From positions 1-18,094 of the forward strand of contig JAQGII010000319.1 in assembly GCA_028291305.1 (NCBI GenBank): a stretch of 18,094 nt of DNA. Direction: 5' to 3'. The translations under genes were made by a program, and so were the position numbers. Position 1 is the stretch's first letter; every line of letters begins with the position of its first letter. Source of the stretch: Caulobacteraceae bacterium (lineage in GTDB: Bacteria; Pseudomonadota; Alphaproteobacteria; Caulobacterales; Caulobacteraceae). Below are positions 6,735 to 14,603 of this stretch, piece by piece. The notes beneath the pieces are model-generated. The model had not been told where the DNA came from and did not search any database. It saw nothing but the letters and a program-made list of their open reading frames with translations.

Positions 6735-8738
6735 ATGAACCTTGCCTCCCGGTTGCTGCGATCGATCTGCCTAGCGCCTGTGTGCGTGGCGCTGTGCGCG
6801 ACGCCCGCGCAGCTGGCTTCCGCCCACCCCTTGCGGCGCGCGCCGGGGACGTCCCAGCCCCCGTACGACGTCTTCGAGAAGTCGATTCCCGAGCTGCAGG
6901 CGGCGCTGTCATCGGGCCGGATCACCTCGCGCCAGCTGGTCCAGAGCTACATGGCCCGTATCGCCGCCTACGACCACGCCGGGCCGAACCTGAACGCGAT
7001 CATCAGGCTGAATCCGCAGGCCTTGCGGGATGCCGACGCGCTGGACAGCGAGCGCAAGGTCAGGGGTCCCCGCGGACCGCTGCACGGCATACCGATCCTC
7101 GTGAAGGACAATTACGGCACCCGAACCATGCCGACGTCGGACGGCACCCTCGCCCTGGCCACGCTACAGCCCGCGGACGACGCCTACCTGATCCAGCGAT
7201 TGCGCGCGGCGGGCGCGATCATCCTCGGCAAGACGGCCATGCACGAGCTGGCGGCGGGAGTCACCACCGCCTCTTCGCTGACCGGGGCCACCAGGAACCC
7301 CTACGATCCGGCCCGGTCGCCCGGCGGGTCCAGCGGCGGAACCGGCGCCGCGGTCGCGGCCAGCTTCTCCGCGGCCGGCATGGGCTCCGACACCTGCGGT
7401 TCGATCCGCATCCCGGCCGCCTACCAGAACCTGTTCGGACTGCGCGAAACGCGCGGGCTGTCCAGCCGCACGGGGATCATCCCCCTGTCGTCCAGCCAGG
7501 ACATCGGCGGCCCCCTGGCCCGCTCGGTCACCGATCTGGCCCTGTTGCTGGACGCGACGGCGGGCTCCGACCCCGACGATCCCTCCACGCTCGGCGCGGA
7601 AGCGCACATCCCCCAATCCTATGCCCAGGCGCTGCGGCCCGGCGGCCTGAAGGGCGCGCGCATCGGGGTGTTGCGCGCGCTGTTCACCTCGACTCCGGAA
7701 GAGCGGGACAACCTGCGGCTGATCAATGGCGCGCTGGACGCGATGAAGGCCCAGGGGGCCGAGGTGGTCGACGTCTCGATCCCCGGCATGGACGACCTGC
7801 TCAAGGACAGCAGCGCCATTGCCGGCGAATTCAAGTTCGCCCTGGCCGATTACCTGGCGCGCCAACCTAACGCGCCGGTCAAATCCCTGGGCGAGATCAT
7901 CGCCCGCGGCCTGGACGGCGAGGAGGTCGACGCCCGCTTGCGGCTGCGCGACGCCACCGTGAGCCGCGACACGGAAGACTACCGCAAGGTGCTGGCCAAA
8001 CGGCGGGCGCTGCACGATCTCGTCGCCGGCGTCATGGCCGAGCAGCATCTGGACGCGCTCGCCTATCCCGGTCCCCTGCGCGCGCCGCCCCTGATCGGCG
8101 ATCCGGCGCTGGACAGCGGCAGCTGCCAGCTCAGCGCCACGACCGGACTTCCGGCGATGGCGATCCCCGTGGGCTTCACCCCCGCCGGCCTGCCGGTCGG
8201 CGTCGAGCTTCTGGGCGCCGACTTCGCCGAGCCGACCCTGCTCAAGCTCGCCTACGGCTGGGAACAGTCGGCCAGGCCGAGACAGCCGCCGTTCAGCACG
8301 CCGGCCCTCGTCCGCGGCCGCGCCCCGCATCCGCTCGTCTTCAGGGCGGCGGTGGCCGCCGCGCACGGCGACGGGCCGTCCGCCAACGTCAAATTCAGAT
8401 ACGACCCGACCACGGCGGCCTTGGATGCCGACGCGTCGGTGACCCGGCTCGGCGCGGACAAGGTGATCGCCGTGACGCTCCAACGCGGTCGGGCCGATAC
8501 GCCGGGCCCCGTCATCACCCAACTGGTCGCCATGGGCAGGACATCAGGGTCTTCGAGGCTCACCCTGCATGCGCGCGATCGGGAGGACCTATTCGCAGGT
8601 CGCCTGTTCGTTCAGCTCTACACCGTCGCCGCGCCGCTCGGCATGGCCCGGACGGCGATCGTTCCGCCCACAGACGATATCGTCGAAAGCCGTCATCCGG
8701 TGGCGCTCAAGCGCCCTGCAGCGCCAGGGACGCGTTGA
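6735..8738 (+). CDS. Secreted amidase-signature family amidase with CHRD-like C-terminal domain
   Basis: A 667-residue protein. An N-terminal signal peptide (hydrophobic core ~10-28, probable cleavage after LASA at ~30) sends it to the periplasm or outside. The amidase-signature fold covers ~45-515 with the Ser-cisSer-Lys triad K124 (PILVKDN), S199 (SPGGSSGG) and S223 (SDTCGSIRIPA). The spacings of 75 and 24 residues equal those of fatty acid amide hydrolase. The family usually has TGGS at the nucleophile; here it is TCGS. Residues ~545-645 (FRYDPTTAALDADASV ... DLFAGRLFVQLYTVAAPLG) resemble a CHRD domain, which is unusual as an extension. Substrate unknown; members hydrolyse amides, including peptide and acyl amides. 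The start has no Shine-Dalgarno but a promoter lies directly upstream. The last 32 bases overlap the convergent permease gene. Confidence 0.88.
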   Translation: MNLASRLLRSICLAPVCVALCATPAQLASAHPLRRAPGTSQPPYDVFEKSIPELQAALSSGRITSRQLVQSYMARIAAYDHAGPNLNAIIRLNPQALRDADALDSERKVRGPRGPLHGIPILVKDNYGTRTMPTSDGTLALATLQPADDAYLIQRLRAAGAIILGKTAMHELAAGVTTASSLTGATRNPYDPARSPGGSSGGTGAAVAASFSAAGMGSDTCGSIRIPAAYQNLFGLRETRGLSSRTGIIPLSSSQDIGGPLARSVTDLALLLDATAGSDPDDPSTLGAEAHIPQSYAQALRPGGLKGARIGVLRALFTSTPEERDNLRLINGALDAMKAQGAEVVDVSIPGMDDLLKDSSAIAGEFKFALADYLARQPNAPVKSLGEIIARGLDGEEVDARLRLRDATVSRDTEDYRKVLAKRRALHDLVAGVMAEQHLDALAYPGPLRAPPLIGDPALDSGSCQLSATTGLPAMAIPVGFTPAGLPVGVELLGADFAEPTLLKLAYGWEQSARPRQPPFSTPALVRGRAPHPLVFRAAVAAAHGDGPSANVKFRYDPTTAALDADASVTRLGADKVIAVTLQRGRADTPGPVITQLVAMGRTSGSSRLTLHARDREDLFAGRLFVQLYTVAAPLGMARTAIVPPTDDIVESRHPVALKRPAAPGTR

Positions 8739-9912
8739 GGCGGTAGGCCAGCAATCCCGGCAGAACCGAGGCGGCAAGGCTGAGCGCGGCGGCCCCGCCC
8801 AGGATGGCCAGGTCGGCCGCGCCGAAGGAAGGGACCGCAAGGGCCGGTCCGCCGGAGTGGGTGGAAACCGCCGCGGCGACGGCGGCGGCGGCTCTCCCGA
8901 GGCCGAGACCGACAATCCCGCCGAGCAGACCCAGCATCAGGCCCTCACCCGCGATCAGCCCGAACAACAGCGCCGGACGCGCGCCCAGCGCCCGCAACAG
9001 CGCCAGTTCGCGCCGCCGCTGGCTGACCGCCGAGACCAGGGCCACGAAGAAGCCCAGCGCCGACAGCGCCAGCAACCCCCAGCCGAAATCCTGCAGCACC
9101 TGCGTTCCCGCGCCGAGCAGGCTGTTCAGGCGAGCCATCTCGATGGCGGGCACCGCCGCCTGCAGGCCCGGTTCCTGCTGGATCAGCCGCGGCGCCATCA
9201 CCGCGCCCAGGGCCGACCTGTATTTGATCATGAGCGCCGTGACCTCCCGGTGGGACGACGCTTCGTCCGGGGTCAGCCCCTCCTGCTTGACCGCCTCCTG
9301 TTCGTGCACCCGCCAGACGCTGGCGGTGTCCGTCAGCACCAGCCGGTCGATGATGGTCCCCGTCGGCTGCAAGATGCCCACAACCGTGTAGGGCGTGTCG
9401 GCATGCAGTTCCCCGCCCGTGGCCAGGCCGTGGGCGCCCGCGAACACCTGGCCCAGATGCATGTGCAGTTGCCTGGCCGCCTCGGCGCCGACGGTGACCT
9501 GCATCGGCCGGGTCCACCAGGCTCCCGAGGCGATCCGGGCGTCATAAAGCTGGCCGTAGCTGGGCTGCGTGCCAACGATCCTGTAGCCGCCGACGCTGTC
9601 GCCGAGCGAGACCGGCACGACCACCTTGAACAGAGGGAAGCGCTCCAGCGTCTGCGCGGTCCGCAGCGGGATGTTGCCGGTGGGGGTGTCCAGGGCGAAC
9701 ACCGTCGAGAGGATCAGTTGCAGGGGACTGCCCTTGGCGCCGACCACGAGGTCCACGCCCGCCAGGTCCTTGTCGAAGCGATCGTTCAGGCTGCGGCTCA
9801 AGAGCAGCAGCGCGGTGACGACCGCCACCCCCAGAGCCAGGGTCAGGGCGTGGAAGGCCCAGGTCAGCGGCTTGCGGCCGATGAAGGCGAAGATCAGCTT
9901 CGGGGCGTTCAT
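8707..9912 (-). CDS. ABC transporter permease, MacB/FtsX type
   Basis: A 401-residue permease with the MacB/FtsX topology: one N-terminal transmembrane helix (~20-39), a large extracytoplasmic domain (~40-270), then three helices (~274-296, 313-338, 366-389). The sequence RRRELALLRALGA at 299-311 after helix 2 is the family hallmark contact region for the ATPase. The segment LVVGAKGSPLQLILS at 55-69, followed by DTPTGNIPL, is one I associate from memory with FtsX-like permeases of zinc-regulated Zrg-type ABC systems; that link is uncertain. Such proteins usually act as mechanotransmitters or exporters. Its ATG overlaps the ATPase stop (ATGA), so the two are translationally coupled. Its 3' end overlaps the convergent amidase gene by 32 bases. 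No substrate-binding protein is encoded nearby. Confidence 0.9.
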   Translation of the reverse strand: MNAPKLIFAFIGRKPLTWAFHALTLALGVAVVTALLLLSRSLNDRFDKDLAGVDLVVGAKGSPLQLILSTVFALDTPTGNIPLRTAQTLERFPLFKVVVPVSLGDSVGGYRIVGTQPSYGQLYDARIASGAWWTRPMQVTVGAEAARQLHMHLGQVFAGAHGLATGGELHADTPYTVVGILQPTGTIIDRLVLTDTASVWRVHEQEAVKQEGLTPDEASSHREVTALMIKYRSALGAVMAPRLIQQEPGLQAAVPAIEMARLNSLLGAGTQVLQDFGWGLLALSALGFFVALVSAVSQRRRELALLRALGARPALLFGLIAGEGLMLGLLGGIVGLGLGRAAAAVAAAVSTHSGGPALAVPSFGAADLAILGGAAALSLAASVLPGLLAYRLNASLALQGA

Positions 9913-10562
9913 GCAGCTTCCCCGGCAGCAACCGGCTCCGCCGCGACGACGGTGGGAATGCGCGCCTTCAGCCTGTGGTCGTGAGTGGCGATCAGCAGCA
10001 TCGCGCCGGTCTCGGCGGCCGCGGAGGTCAGCAGGTCGCCCACCACGCGGCAGGCATCATCGTCGAGGCTGGCCGTCGGCTCGTCGGCCAGGATCAGCTT
10101 GGGTTGCATCAGCATGGCCCGGGCGATGGCGGCGCGCTGGGCCTGGCCGCGGCTGAGGGTCTGGGCCGGACGGGCCGCCTTGTCGCCCAGGCCGAGCTGC
10201 TCCAGCAGGGCCAGGGCGCGCCGGACGTCCTGCGGCAGGCCGGCGGCGTAGGGCGCGAGCAACAGGTTGTCGAGGGTCGACAGACCCGGGATCAGATGGA
10301 TGTCCTGGAACACCAGGCCGATGTTGCGTCCCCGGTAGCGGTCGCGCTGGGCCAGCGACAGGGCGCCGATGTCCGTATCGCCGATGCGGACGCCGCCGGC
10401 ATGGATGTCCACCAGCCCGGCCATGGCCAGCAGCAGGCTGGTCTTGCCCGACCCGGACGGGCCGAGGATCAGGGCCGCCTGGCCGGGGGCCAGGGTCAAG
10501 CCGGCGAGCCGCGCCACCGGCCGCCCGCCGTAGGCCGCCGTCAGGCCGCTCACGACGAGCAT
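9909..10562 (-). CDS. ABC transporter ATP-binding protein (LolD/MacB-like)
   Basis: A 217-residue ATPase of the small LolD/MacB/FtsE type. Visible motifs are Walker A GPSGSGKT (34-41), the Q-loop VFQD (Q86), the signature LSRGQ (136-140; the usual second glycine of LSGGQ is Arg), Walker B LILADE (156-161) with catalytic E161, and the switch H194 in ATHD. It would power the permease encoded immediately downstream, whose ATG overlaps this stop by four bases. The start chosen is the ATG at 10562, preceded by a GGGTGG stretch. An ATG at 10574 would add MGGA without a ribosome-binding site. Either start lies inside the 3' end of the upstream thioredoxin-like gene, so the three genes form one operon. 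The cargo is unknown. Confidence 0.92.
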   Translation of the reverse strand: MLVVSGLTAAYGGRPVARLAGLTLAPGQAALILGPSGSGKTSLLLAMAGLVDIHAGGVRIGDTDIGALSLAQRDRYRGRNIGLVFQDIHLIPGLSTLDNLLLAPYAAGLPQDVRRALALLEQLGLGDKAARPAQTLSRGQAQRAAIARAMLMQPKLILADEPTASLDDDACRVVGDLLTSAAAETGAMLLIATHDHRLKARIPTVVAAEPVAAGEAA

Positions 10563-11098
10563 CGCGCCACCCATTGTCTGACGATGTCGGTTCCCAACAG
10601 GCCGGTGCGCCGCGCGCAGATGTCCCCGCGGGGATCGACGGCCACGCTCAGGGGCAGGCGGGGCGGAGGGCCGCCCAGGAGGTTCAACACCACTGCGTTG
10701 CTGCCCAGGGCGTACCACAGCCGCCGGGGGCGCAGCCCCAGATCCGCCAGCTTGGCCTGCGCAACGTGCGGATCGTCCAGAGCCACGGCGATCAGGTCCG
10801 CGGGCCCAGCCGCCGCCTGCAGCGCGGCCATGTGCTTCAGCTCGATGAGACAGGGACCGCAATCGGCCCGCCACAGCATCAGGACCCGCGCATGCGCGGC
10901 GCGGCCTGCAGGGCTGGTCGGCGCCTGGGGATGCTGCGCGTCGATGAACGTCAGGCGCTTCCAGGCAGGATCGGCGATCGAAGGCGCTGCCCGGCTTGAA
11001 ACAAGCGCCGCCAGAAAGGCCAGGAGCAGGCCGCCCACCAGGATGCAAACCGATCGCCGGCCGTTCTCGCCCCTCGCGTCAGTGGATCGGCTGCTCAC
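10550..11098 (-). CDS. Membrane-anchored TlpA/thioredoxin-like protein
   Basis: A 182-residue protein. A basic N-terminus (RSTDARGENGRR) precedes one hydrophobic helix (~17-34), giving an N-in anchor or uncleaved signal with the domain in the periplasm. The thioredoxin fold shows the redox motif W-R-A-D-C-G-P-C (C80 and C83) and a cis-Pro region RLPLSVAVDP (P149). Two further cysteines (C161, C180) lie near the end. CGPC is the classical thioredoxin-type active site, so it probably reduces or shuffles disulfides. I chose the GTG at 11098 because GAGG lies 8 bases upstream; TTG at 11116 lacks a site. It is first in an operon with the ABC ATPase (13-base overlap) and permease, suggesting it maintains the transporter's periplasmic domain or its substrate; that is inference. 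Confidence 0.85.
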   Translation of the reverse strand: MSSRSTDARGENGRRSVCILVGGLLLAFLAALVSSRAAPSIADPAWKRLTFIDAQHPQAPTSPAGRAAHARVLMLWRADCGPCLIELKHMAALQAAAGPADLIAVALDDPHVAQAKLADLGLRPRRLWYALGSNAVVLNLLGGPPPRLPLSVAVDPRGDICARRTGLLGTDIVRQWVARCSS

Positions 11099-11106
11099 AC
11101 CCGGCG

Positions 11107-11110
11107 CCTC
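11107..11110 (-). promoter_or_regulatory. Shine-Dalgarno deciding the thioredoxin-like gene start
   Basis: GAGG on the minus strand lies 8 bases before the GTG at 11098 and supports it over the upstream TTG at 11116. Confidence 0.55.
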
Positions 11111-11446
11111 AAGCAACTGGAATTTCGAATACCGATGATATGCGCGCCGATCCGGCGCCCAACGCCCTGTTCAGGGTCGAGTTTCGGTGGAAATTTGAAT
11201 AGACCATAGATCACCGCCGCCCCCTCAAGATGACGGCGCCTTTCCATTAGGCGCCTGCCGCCCAATTATGCATCGCTGGCGACAAAAGCCGAGCGTGTCG
11301 TTGGCTTCGTCGATCGCCTCATGGGTATTGATGAGGCCGTCCGGAAAGCCTCACAGAGATGTGTCAGGCGCTATGCCGACCACGAAACGCGCCGCGCCTC
11401 GCCGTTTCCCGCCGCCCGGCGGATTCTTGAAAAAGATCCATATTTA

Positions 11447-11462
11447 TCAAATAGTTATTTGA
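11447..11462. promoter_or_regulatory. Candidate operator: 16-base AT-rich dyad
   Basis: TCAAATA-GT-TATTTGA is an inverted repeat with perfect 7-base arms and a 2-base centre. It sits in an AT-rich island in otherwise GC-rich DNA, about 250 bases before the TonB receptor start. Its right arm overlaps a TTGACA word at 11459-11464, and TTGAAA lies 20 bases before it at 11427, so a regulator bound here could block or assist RNA polymerase. No regulator gene is in the window. Confidence 0.45.
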
Positions 11463-11693
11463 CAACAAGCCACCCTCCGGCGCGGACCCGAGCGGCCTTG
11501 CGCGCTGCAGCGCCGGCCACTGCGCCCACGGCTCGCCCTAGGGCCGGGCCCTGCGACCTATGCGTCGAGGCTATAGGCGGCCCAAGCCTTAGAACACGCT
11601 CAGGCGCAACCTTCAACTAACGGTCAGGCATCGGGTCTGCCAAAGCACCGGGCCGAAAAAAGCCACATGCCGGGTTGCCGCGTGCAACTAAAT

Positions 11694-11700
11694 GAAGGGG
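11694..11700 (+). promoter_or_regulatory. Shine-Dalgarno of the TonB-dependent receptor
   Basis: GAAGGGG lies 7 bases before the ATG at 11708. It is the strongest ribosome-binding site in the window, in keeping with an abundant outer-membrane protein. Confidence 0.7.
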
Positions 11701-11707
11701 TATTTCA

Positions 11708-14593
11708 ATGTCTGACAGTCGATTTGCACACGCATCCGCAAAGCGGCGCCTGCAGCTGACGGCGAGCTTCGCCGTTCTGGCCGCGGCGATGGCGGCGGCG
11801 CCCTTGCGCGCATCCGCCGAAGAGGCCTCCAAGCCGGTGGTCCTCGCCGCGAACACCGCCGCGACCGCAGTGAGCGCCGCCGCCGCCGCGTCGGCCGCCG
11901 CCGACCAGGCGCAACTGCCGGTGTCCACGGCCCCGCCCGCCGCCGCGCTGGACACCGTTGTCGTCACGGCGTCGCGCGTCAACCGGTCGGGCTTCACCGC
12001 GCCCACGCCGACAACCTTCGTCGGGTCCGCCGAAGTGCAAAAGACCGGCGCCAGCAATATCGCCGACCTGCTCAACACCCTGCCGTCGTTCAAGGCCGAC
12101 GTCTCGCCGGCGACGACCTCGCACAGCTCGCAAAACGCCGGCGGCAACTTCCTGGATCTGCGCGGCCTGGGCGCCAGCCGCACCCTGGTCCTGGTCGACG
12201 GCAACCGCTTCGTCCCCACCACCTCGACCGGCATCGTCGACACCAACATGATCCCGGCGGGCCTGATCGACCACGTGGAAGTGGTCACGGGCGGCGCCTC
12301 CGCCGCCTGGGGCTCGGACGCCGTGGCCGGCGTCGTCAACATGATCCTGAAGAAGAACTTCGAGGGGCTGTCCGGTGAATTCCAAGGCGGCGAATCCCAG
12401 CACGGCGACGACAACGAATATCGCGCCTCGCTGACCTGGGGTCACGCCTTCCTGGACGGACGGCTGCATGTGGTGGCGTCGGGCGAGTATGTCGACAACC
12501 GCGGCGTCGGCCCGAGCGGCGCCACCGACCGCAGCTGGTTCAACAAGAACTACGGGGTCATCAGCAACCCGGCCTACAAGGCCGGCAACGGCCAGCCCCA
12601 GGACCTGATCGTCCCCAACGTCCGCGTCTCGACCGCGACCCTGGGCGGCCTGATCACCTCGGGTCCCCTGAAGGGCACTCAGTTTCTGCCCGGCGGCGTC
12701 ACCGCCCCCTTCAACTACGGGACCAATGTCGGCGCCCAATACATGCAGGGCGGCGACGGCATCTATCCCGGCAGCATGGTCGACCTGGCGACGCCGCTGA
12801 AGCGCGGCAACTTCTATACGCGGACCTCCCTGGAGATCACGCCGAACATCGAAGGGTACGTCGAGCTGTCGGCCGCCGAGTCGCAGACCGATTACCTGCT
12901 CAGCACCGGCTATGACCTGGGCAACATCACCATCCAGTCGGACAACGCCTTCCTGCCGAGCAACATCAAGCAGCAGATGGCGCAGTACGGCATCAGCTCC
13001 TTCAACATGGGCCGCATCAGCCCCGACGTGAACTTCAACCGGGTCGACGACCTCAATCAGGTGGGGCGCGTGGTCGTCGGCCTGAACGGCAAGTTCGGCG
13101 ACACCTGGAAGTGGAACGCCCATTACGAGTACGGCCAGACCCGCTACACGGCGAAGATCTACAACAACCGGATCGACTCCAATTACGCTCTCGCCATCGA
13201 CTCGGTGGTGGGCCCGAACGGTCAGATCATGTGCCGCTCGACCATAACCCACCCGACCAACGGCTGCGTGCCGCTGAACCTGTTCGGCGCCGGCTCGCCG
13301 TCCGCCGCGGCGGATGCCTACGTCACCGGCACCCAGAGCCTGGCTTCCACCATCTCCGAAAGCGACGGCGCGGCCAACATCTCGGGCGAGCCCTTCTCCA
13401 ACTGGGCGGGCCCGGTCTCGGTCGCCAGCGGCCTGGAAGTGCGGCACGAAGCCGTCAACCAGACGGTCGACGCCCTATCGCAAGCCGGCATGTTCGACAT
13501 TGGCAATCCCAGGCCCATGCACGGCGCCTACGACGTCGAGGAAGGCTTCGTGGAAACGGTCGTTCCGATTCTGAAGGACGCGCCGTTCGCCAAGTCGCTG
13601 GATTTCAACGGCGCCTACCGGGTGACCAACTACAGCACCAGCGGCACGGTCGAGACCTGGAAGGCCGGCGGCACCTACGCCGTCAACGACGAGGTCAAGT
13701 TCCGGGTGACGCGCTCGCACGACATCCGCGCGCCCAACATCAGCGAAATGTTCTCCTCCAACGTGCTGACGTTCAGCACCGTGACCGATCCCCAGACCGG
13801 CAAGCAATTCAGCGTGCGCGCCCCCACGCAGGGCAACGCCAACCTGACGCCGGAAATCGCCGAGACCCTGACCGGAGGCGTGATCTACCAGCCGCGCTGG
13901 CTCGGCGGACTGAAGCTGTCAGTCGACTACTTCAACATCGACATCAAGAACGCCATCGGCACCCTCACCGCGCAGGACATCGTGAGCCGCTGCTACAGCG
14001 GCAACGCCGCCCTGTGCCAGTACGTCACCCGCGACGCCTCGGGGAATCTGGCCCAGGTGCTGCGGACCAACATCAACCTGAGCGAAGTGAAGACCAGCGG
14101 CATCGACTACGAAGCCAGCTACGCCACGCCGCTGGACAGCTGGGTGAAGTCCTGGACGGGCTATCTGTCGCTGCGGCTGCTGGCCAACTACGTGGCCAAC
14201 TACGACAGCTATAACGGGGCCTCCGACCTCAGCACCGGCAATGTGGTTGGCACCGGCGGACCACACTGGCGCGGCACGGCGACGGCGACCTACGACCTGG
14301 GTCCGTTCACCGGCTTCGTCGAGGCCCGCTACACGGGCGCGGGCGTCTACGACGAGACCCTGACCTACAACAACGCCAACGTCGCGCCCAACACGGTCGT
14401 CAACGTGTCCGCCAGCTATACCATCAAGCACGACGGCGACCGTTCGCTGCAGGTGTTCGGCGTGGTCAACAACCTGTTCGACGCCGCCCCGCCGGTGAAC
14501 CCGTTCAACTTCATCTTCGGCAGCCCGAGCCAAGGCGCGCTGTACGACACCATCGGCCGTCGCTTCACCGCCGGCGTCCGCTTCACATACTGA
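11708..14593 (+). CDS. TonB-dependent outer-membrane receptor
   Basis: A 961-residue receptor for energy-dependent uptake across the outer membrane. A signal peptide (basic AKRR at 11-14, hydrophobic ~17-32) is probably cut after ASA at 37. An Ala-rich spacer follows (~38-80), then the TonB box LDTVVVTA (81-88). The plug domain (~90-215) includes the words LLNTLPSF, LRGLGASRTLVLVDGNR, and GGASAAWGSDAVAGVVNMILKK. The rest is a β-barrel with many aromatic-alternating strands, ending in the typical terminal strand RFTAGVRFTY with a C-terminal aromatic. There is no STN domain, so no FecA-type anti-sigma signalling. The substrate cannot be read from the sequence. The downstream D-amino-acid genes suggest D-amino-acid peptides, N-acyl amino acids or cell-wall fragments. 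A strong terminator follows immediately. Confidence 0.95.
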   Translation: MSDSRFAHASAKRRLQLTASFAVLAAAMAAAPLRASAEEASKPVVLAANTAATAVSAAAAASAAADQAQLPVSTAPPAAALDTVVVTASRVNRSGFTAPTPTTFVGSAEVQKTGASNIADLLNTLPSFKADVSPATTSHSSQNAGGNFLDLRGLGASRTLVLVDGNRFVPTTSTGIVDTNMIPAGLIDHVEVVTGGASAAWGSDAVAGVVNMILKKNFEGLSGEFQGGESQHGDDNEYRASLTWGHAFLDGRLHVVASGEYVDNRGVGPSGATDRSWFNKNYGVISNPAYKAGNGQPQDLIVPNVRVSTATLGGLITSGPLKGTQFLPGGVTAPFNYGTNVGAQYMQGGDGIYPGSMVDLATPLKRGNFYTRTSLEITPNIEGYVELSAAESQTDYLLSTGYDLGNITIQSDNAFLPSNIKQQMAQYGISSFNMGRISPDVNFNRVDDLNQVGRVVVGLNGKFGDTWKWNAHYEYGQTRYTAKIYNNRIDSNYALAIDSVVGPNGQIMCRSTITHPTNGCVPLNLFGAGSPSAAADAYVTGTQSLASTISESDGAANISGEPFSNWAGPVSVASGLEVRHEAVNQTVDALSQAGMFDIGNPRPMHGAYDVEEGFVETVVPILKDAPFAKSLDFNGAYRVTNYSTSGTVETWKAGGTYAVNDEVKFRVTRSHDIRAPNISEMFSSNVLTFSTVTDPQTGKQFSVRAPTQGNANLTPEIAETLTGGVIYQPRWLGGLKLSVDYFNIDIKNAIGTLTAQDIVSRCYSGNAALCQYVTRDASGNLAQVLRTNINLSEVKTSGIDYEASYATPLDSWVKSWTGYLSLRLLANYVANYDSYNGASDLSTGNVVGTGGPHWRGTATATYDLGPFTGFVEARYTGAGVYDETLTYNNANVAPNTVVNVSASYTIKHDGDRSLQVFGVVNNLFDAAPPVNPFNFIFGSPSQGALYDTIGRRFTAGVRFTY

Positions 14594-14603
14594 CCCCCCG
14601 GGG

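Larger units (their letters stand above)
11099..11707. other. 609-base intergenic region between divergent TlpA/ABC operon and TonB receptor
   Basis: No gene is convincing here. The region must hold the promoters of the minus-strand thioredoxin/ABC operon and of the plus-strand receptor, but I find no strong match to the Caulobacter promoter consensus. It contains a similar pair of AT-rich words, GGAATTTCGAATACC (11119-11133) and GGAAATTTGAATAGACC (11189-11205). It also holds a 7-bp hairpin (11316-11322 with 11331-11337) and an AT-rich island (11425-11465) with a 16-base dyad. An unassigned open frame without a start before ATG 11321 runs from 11234 to 11620; its first half reads like a helical peptide (DRLMGIDEAVRKASQ) but it matches nothing I know. 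Confidence 0.6.

Noticed and set aside
8569..9984. Plus-strand open frame of 471 codons
   Set aside because: It is the antisense shadow of the ABC permease, with Gln/Arg-rich composition and no domain.
11235..11255. GGCGCC-9 bases-GGCGCC hairpin
   Set aside because: The arms are self-complementary hexamers common in GC-rich DNA, the stem is only 6 bp and no T-run follows on either strand.
11316..11337. 7-bp hairpin GCCTCAT/ATGAGGC with 8-base loop
   Set aside because: There is no T-run and no gene end nearby, so it is not a terminator; it may be chance or part of the unassigned frame.
11540..11552. Palindrome AGGGCCGGGCCCT
   Set aside because: It has a one-base centre, too tight for a hairpin, and is ordinary for this base composition.
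11500..11707. Possible riboswitch in the receptor leader
   Set aside because: I looked for cobalamin, TPP and similar conserved core words and found none.
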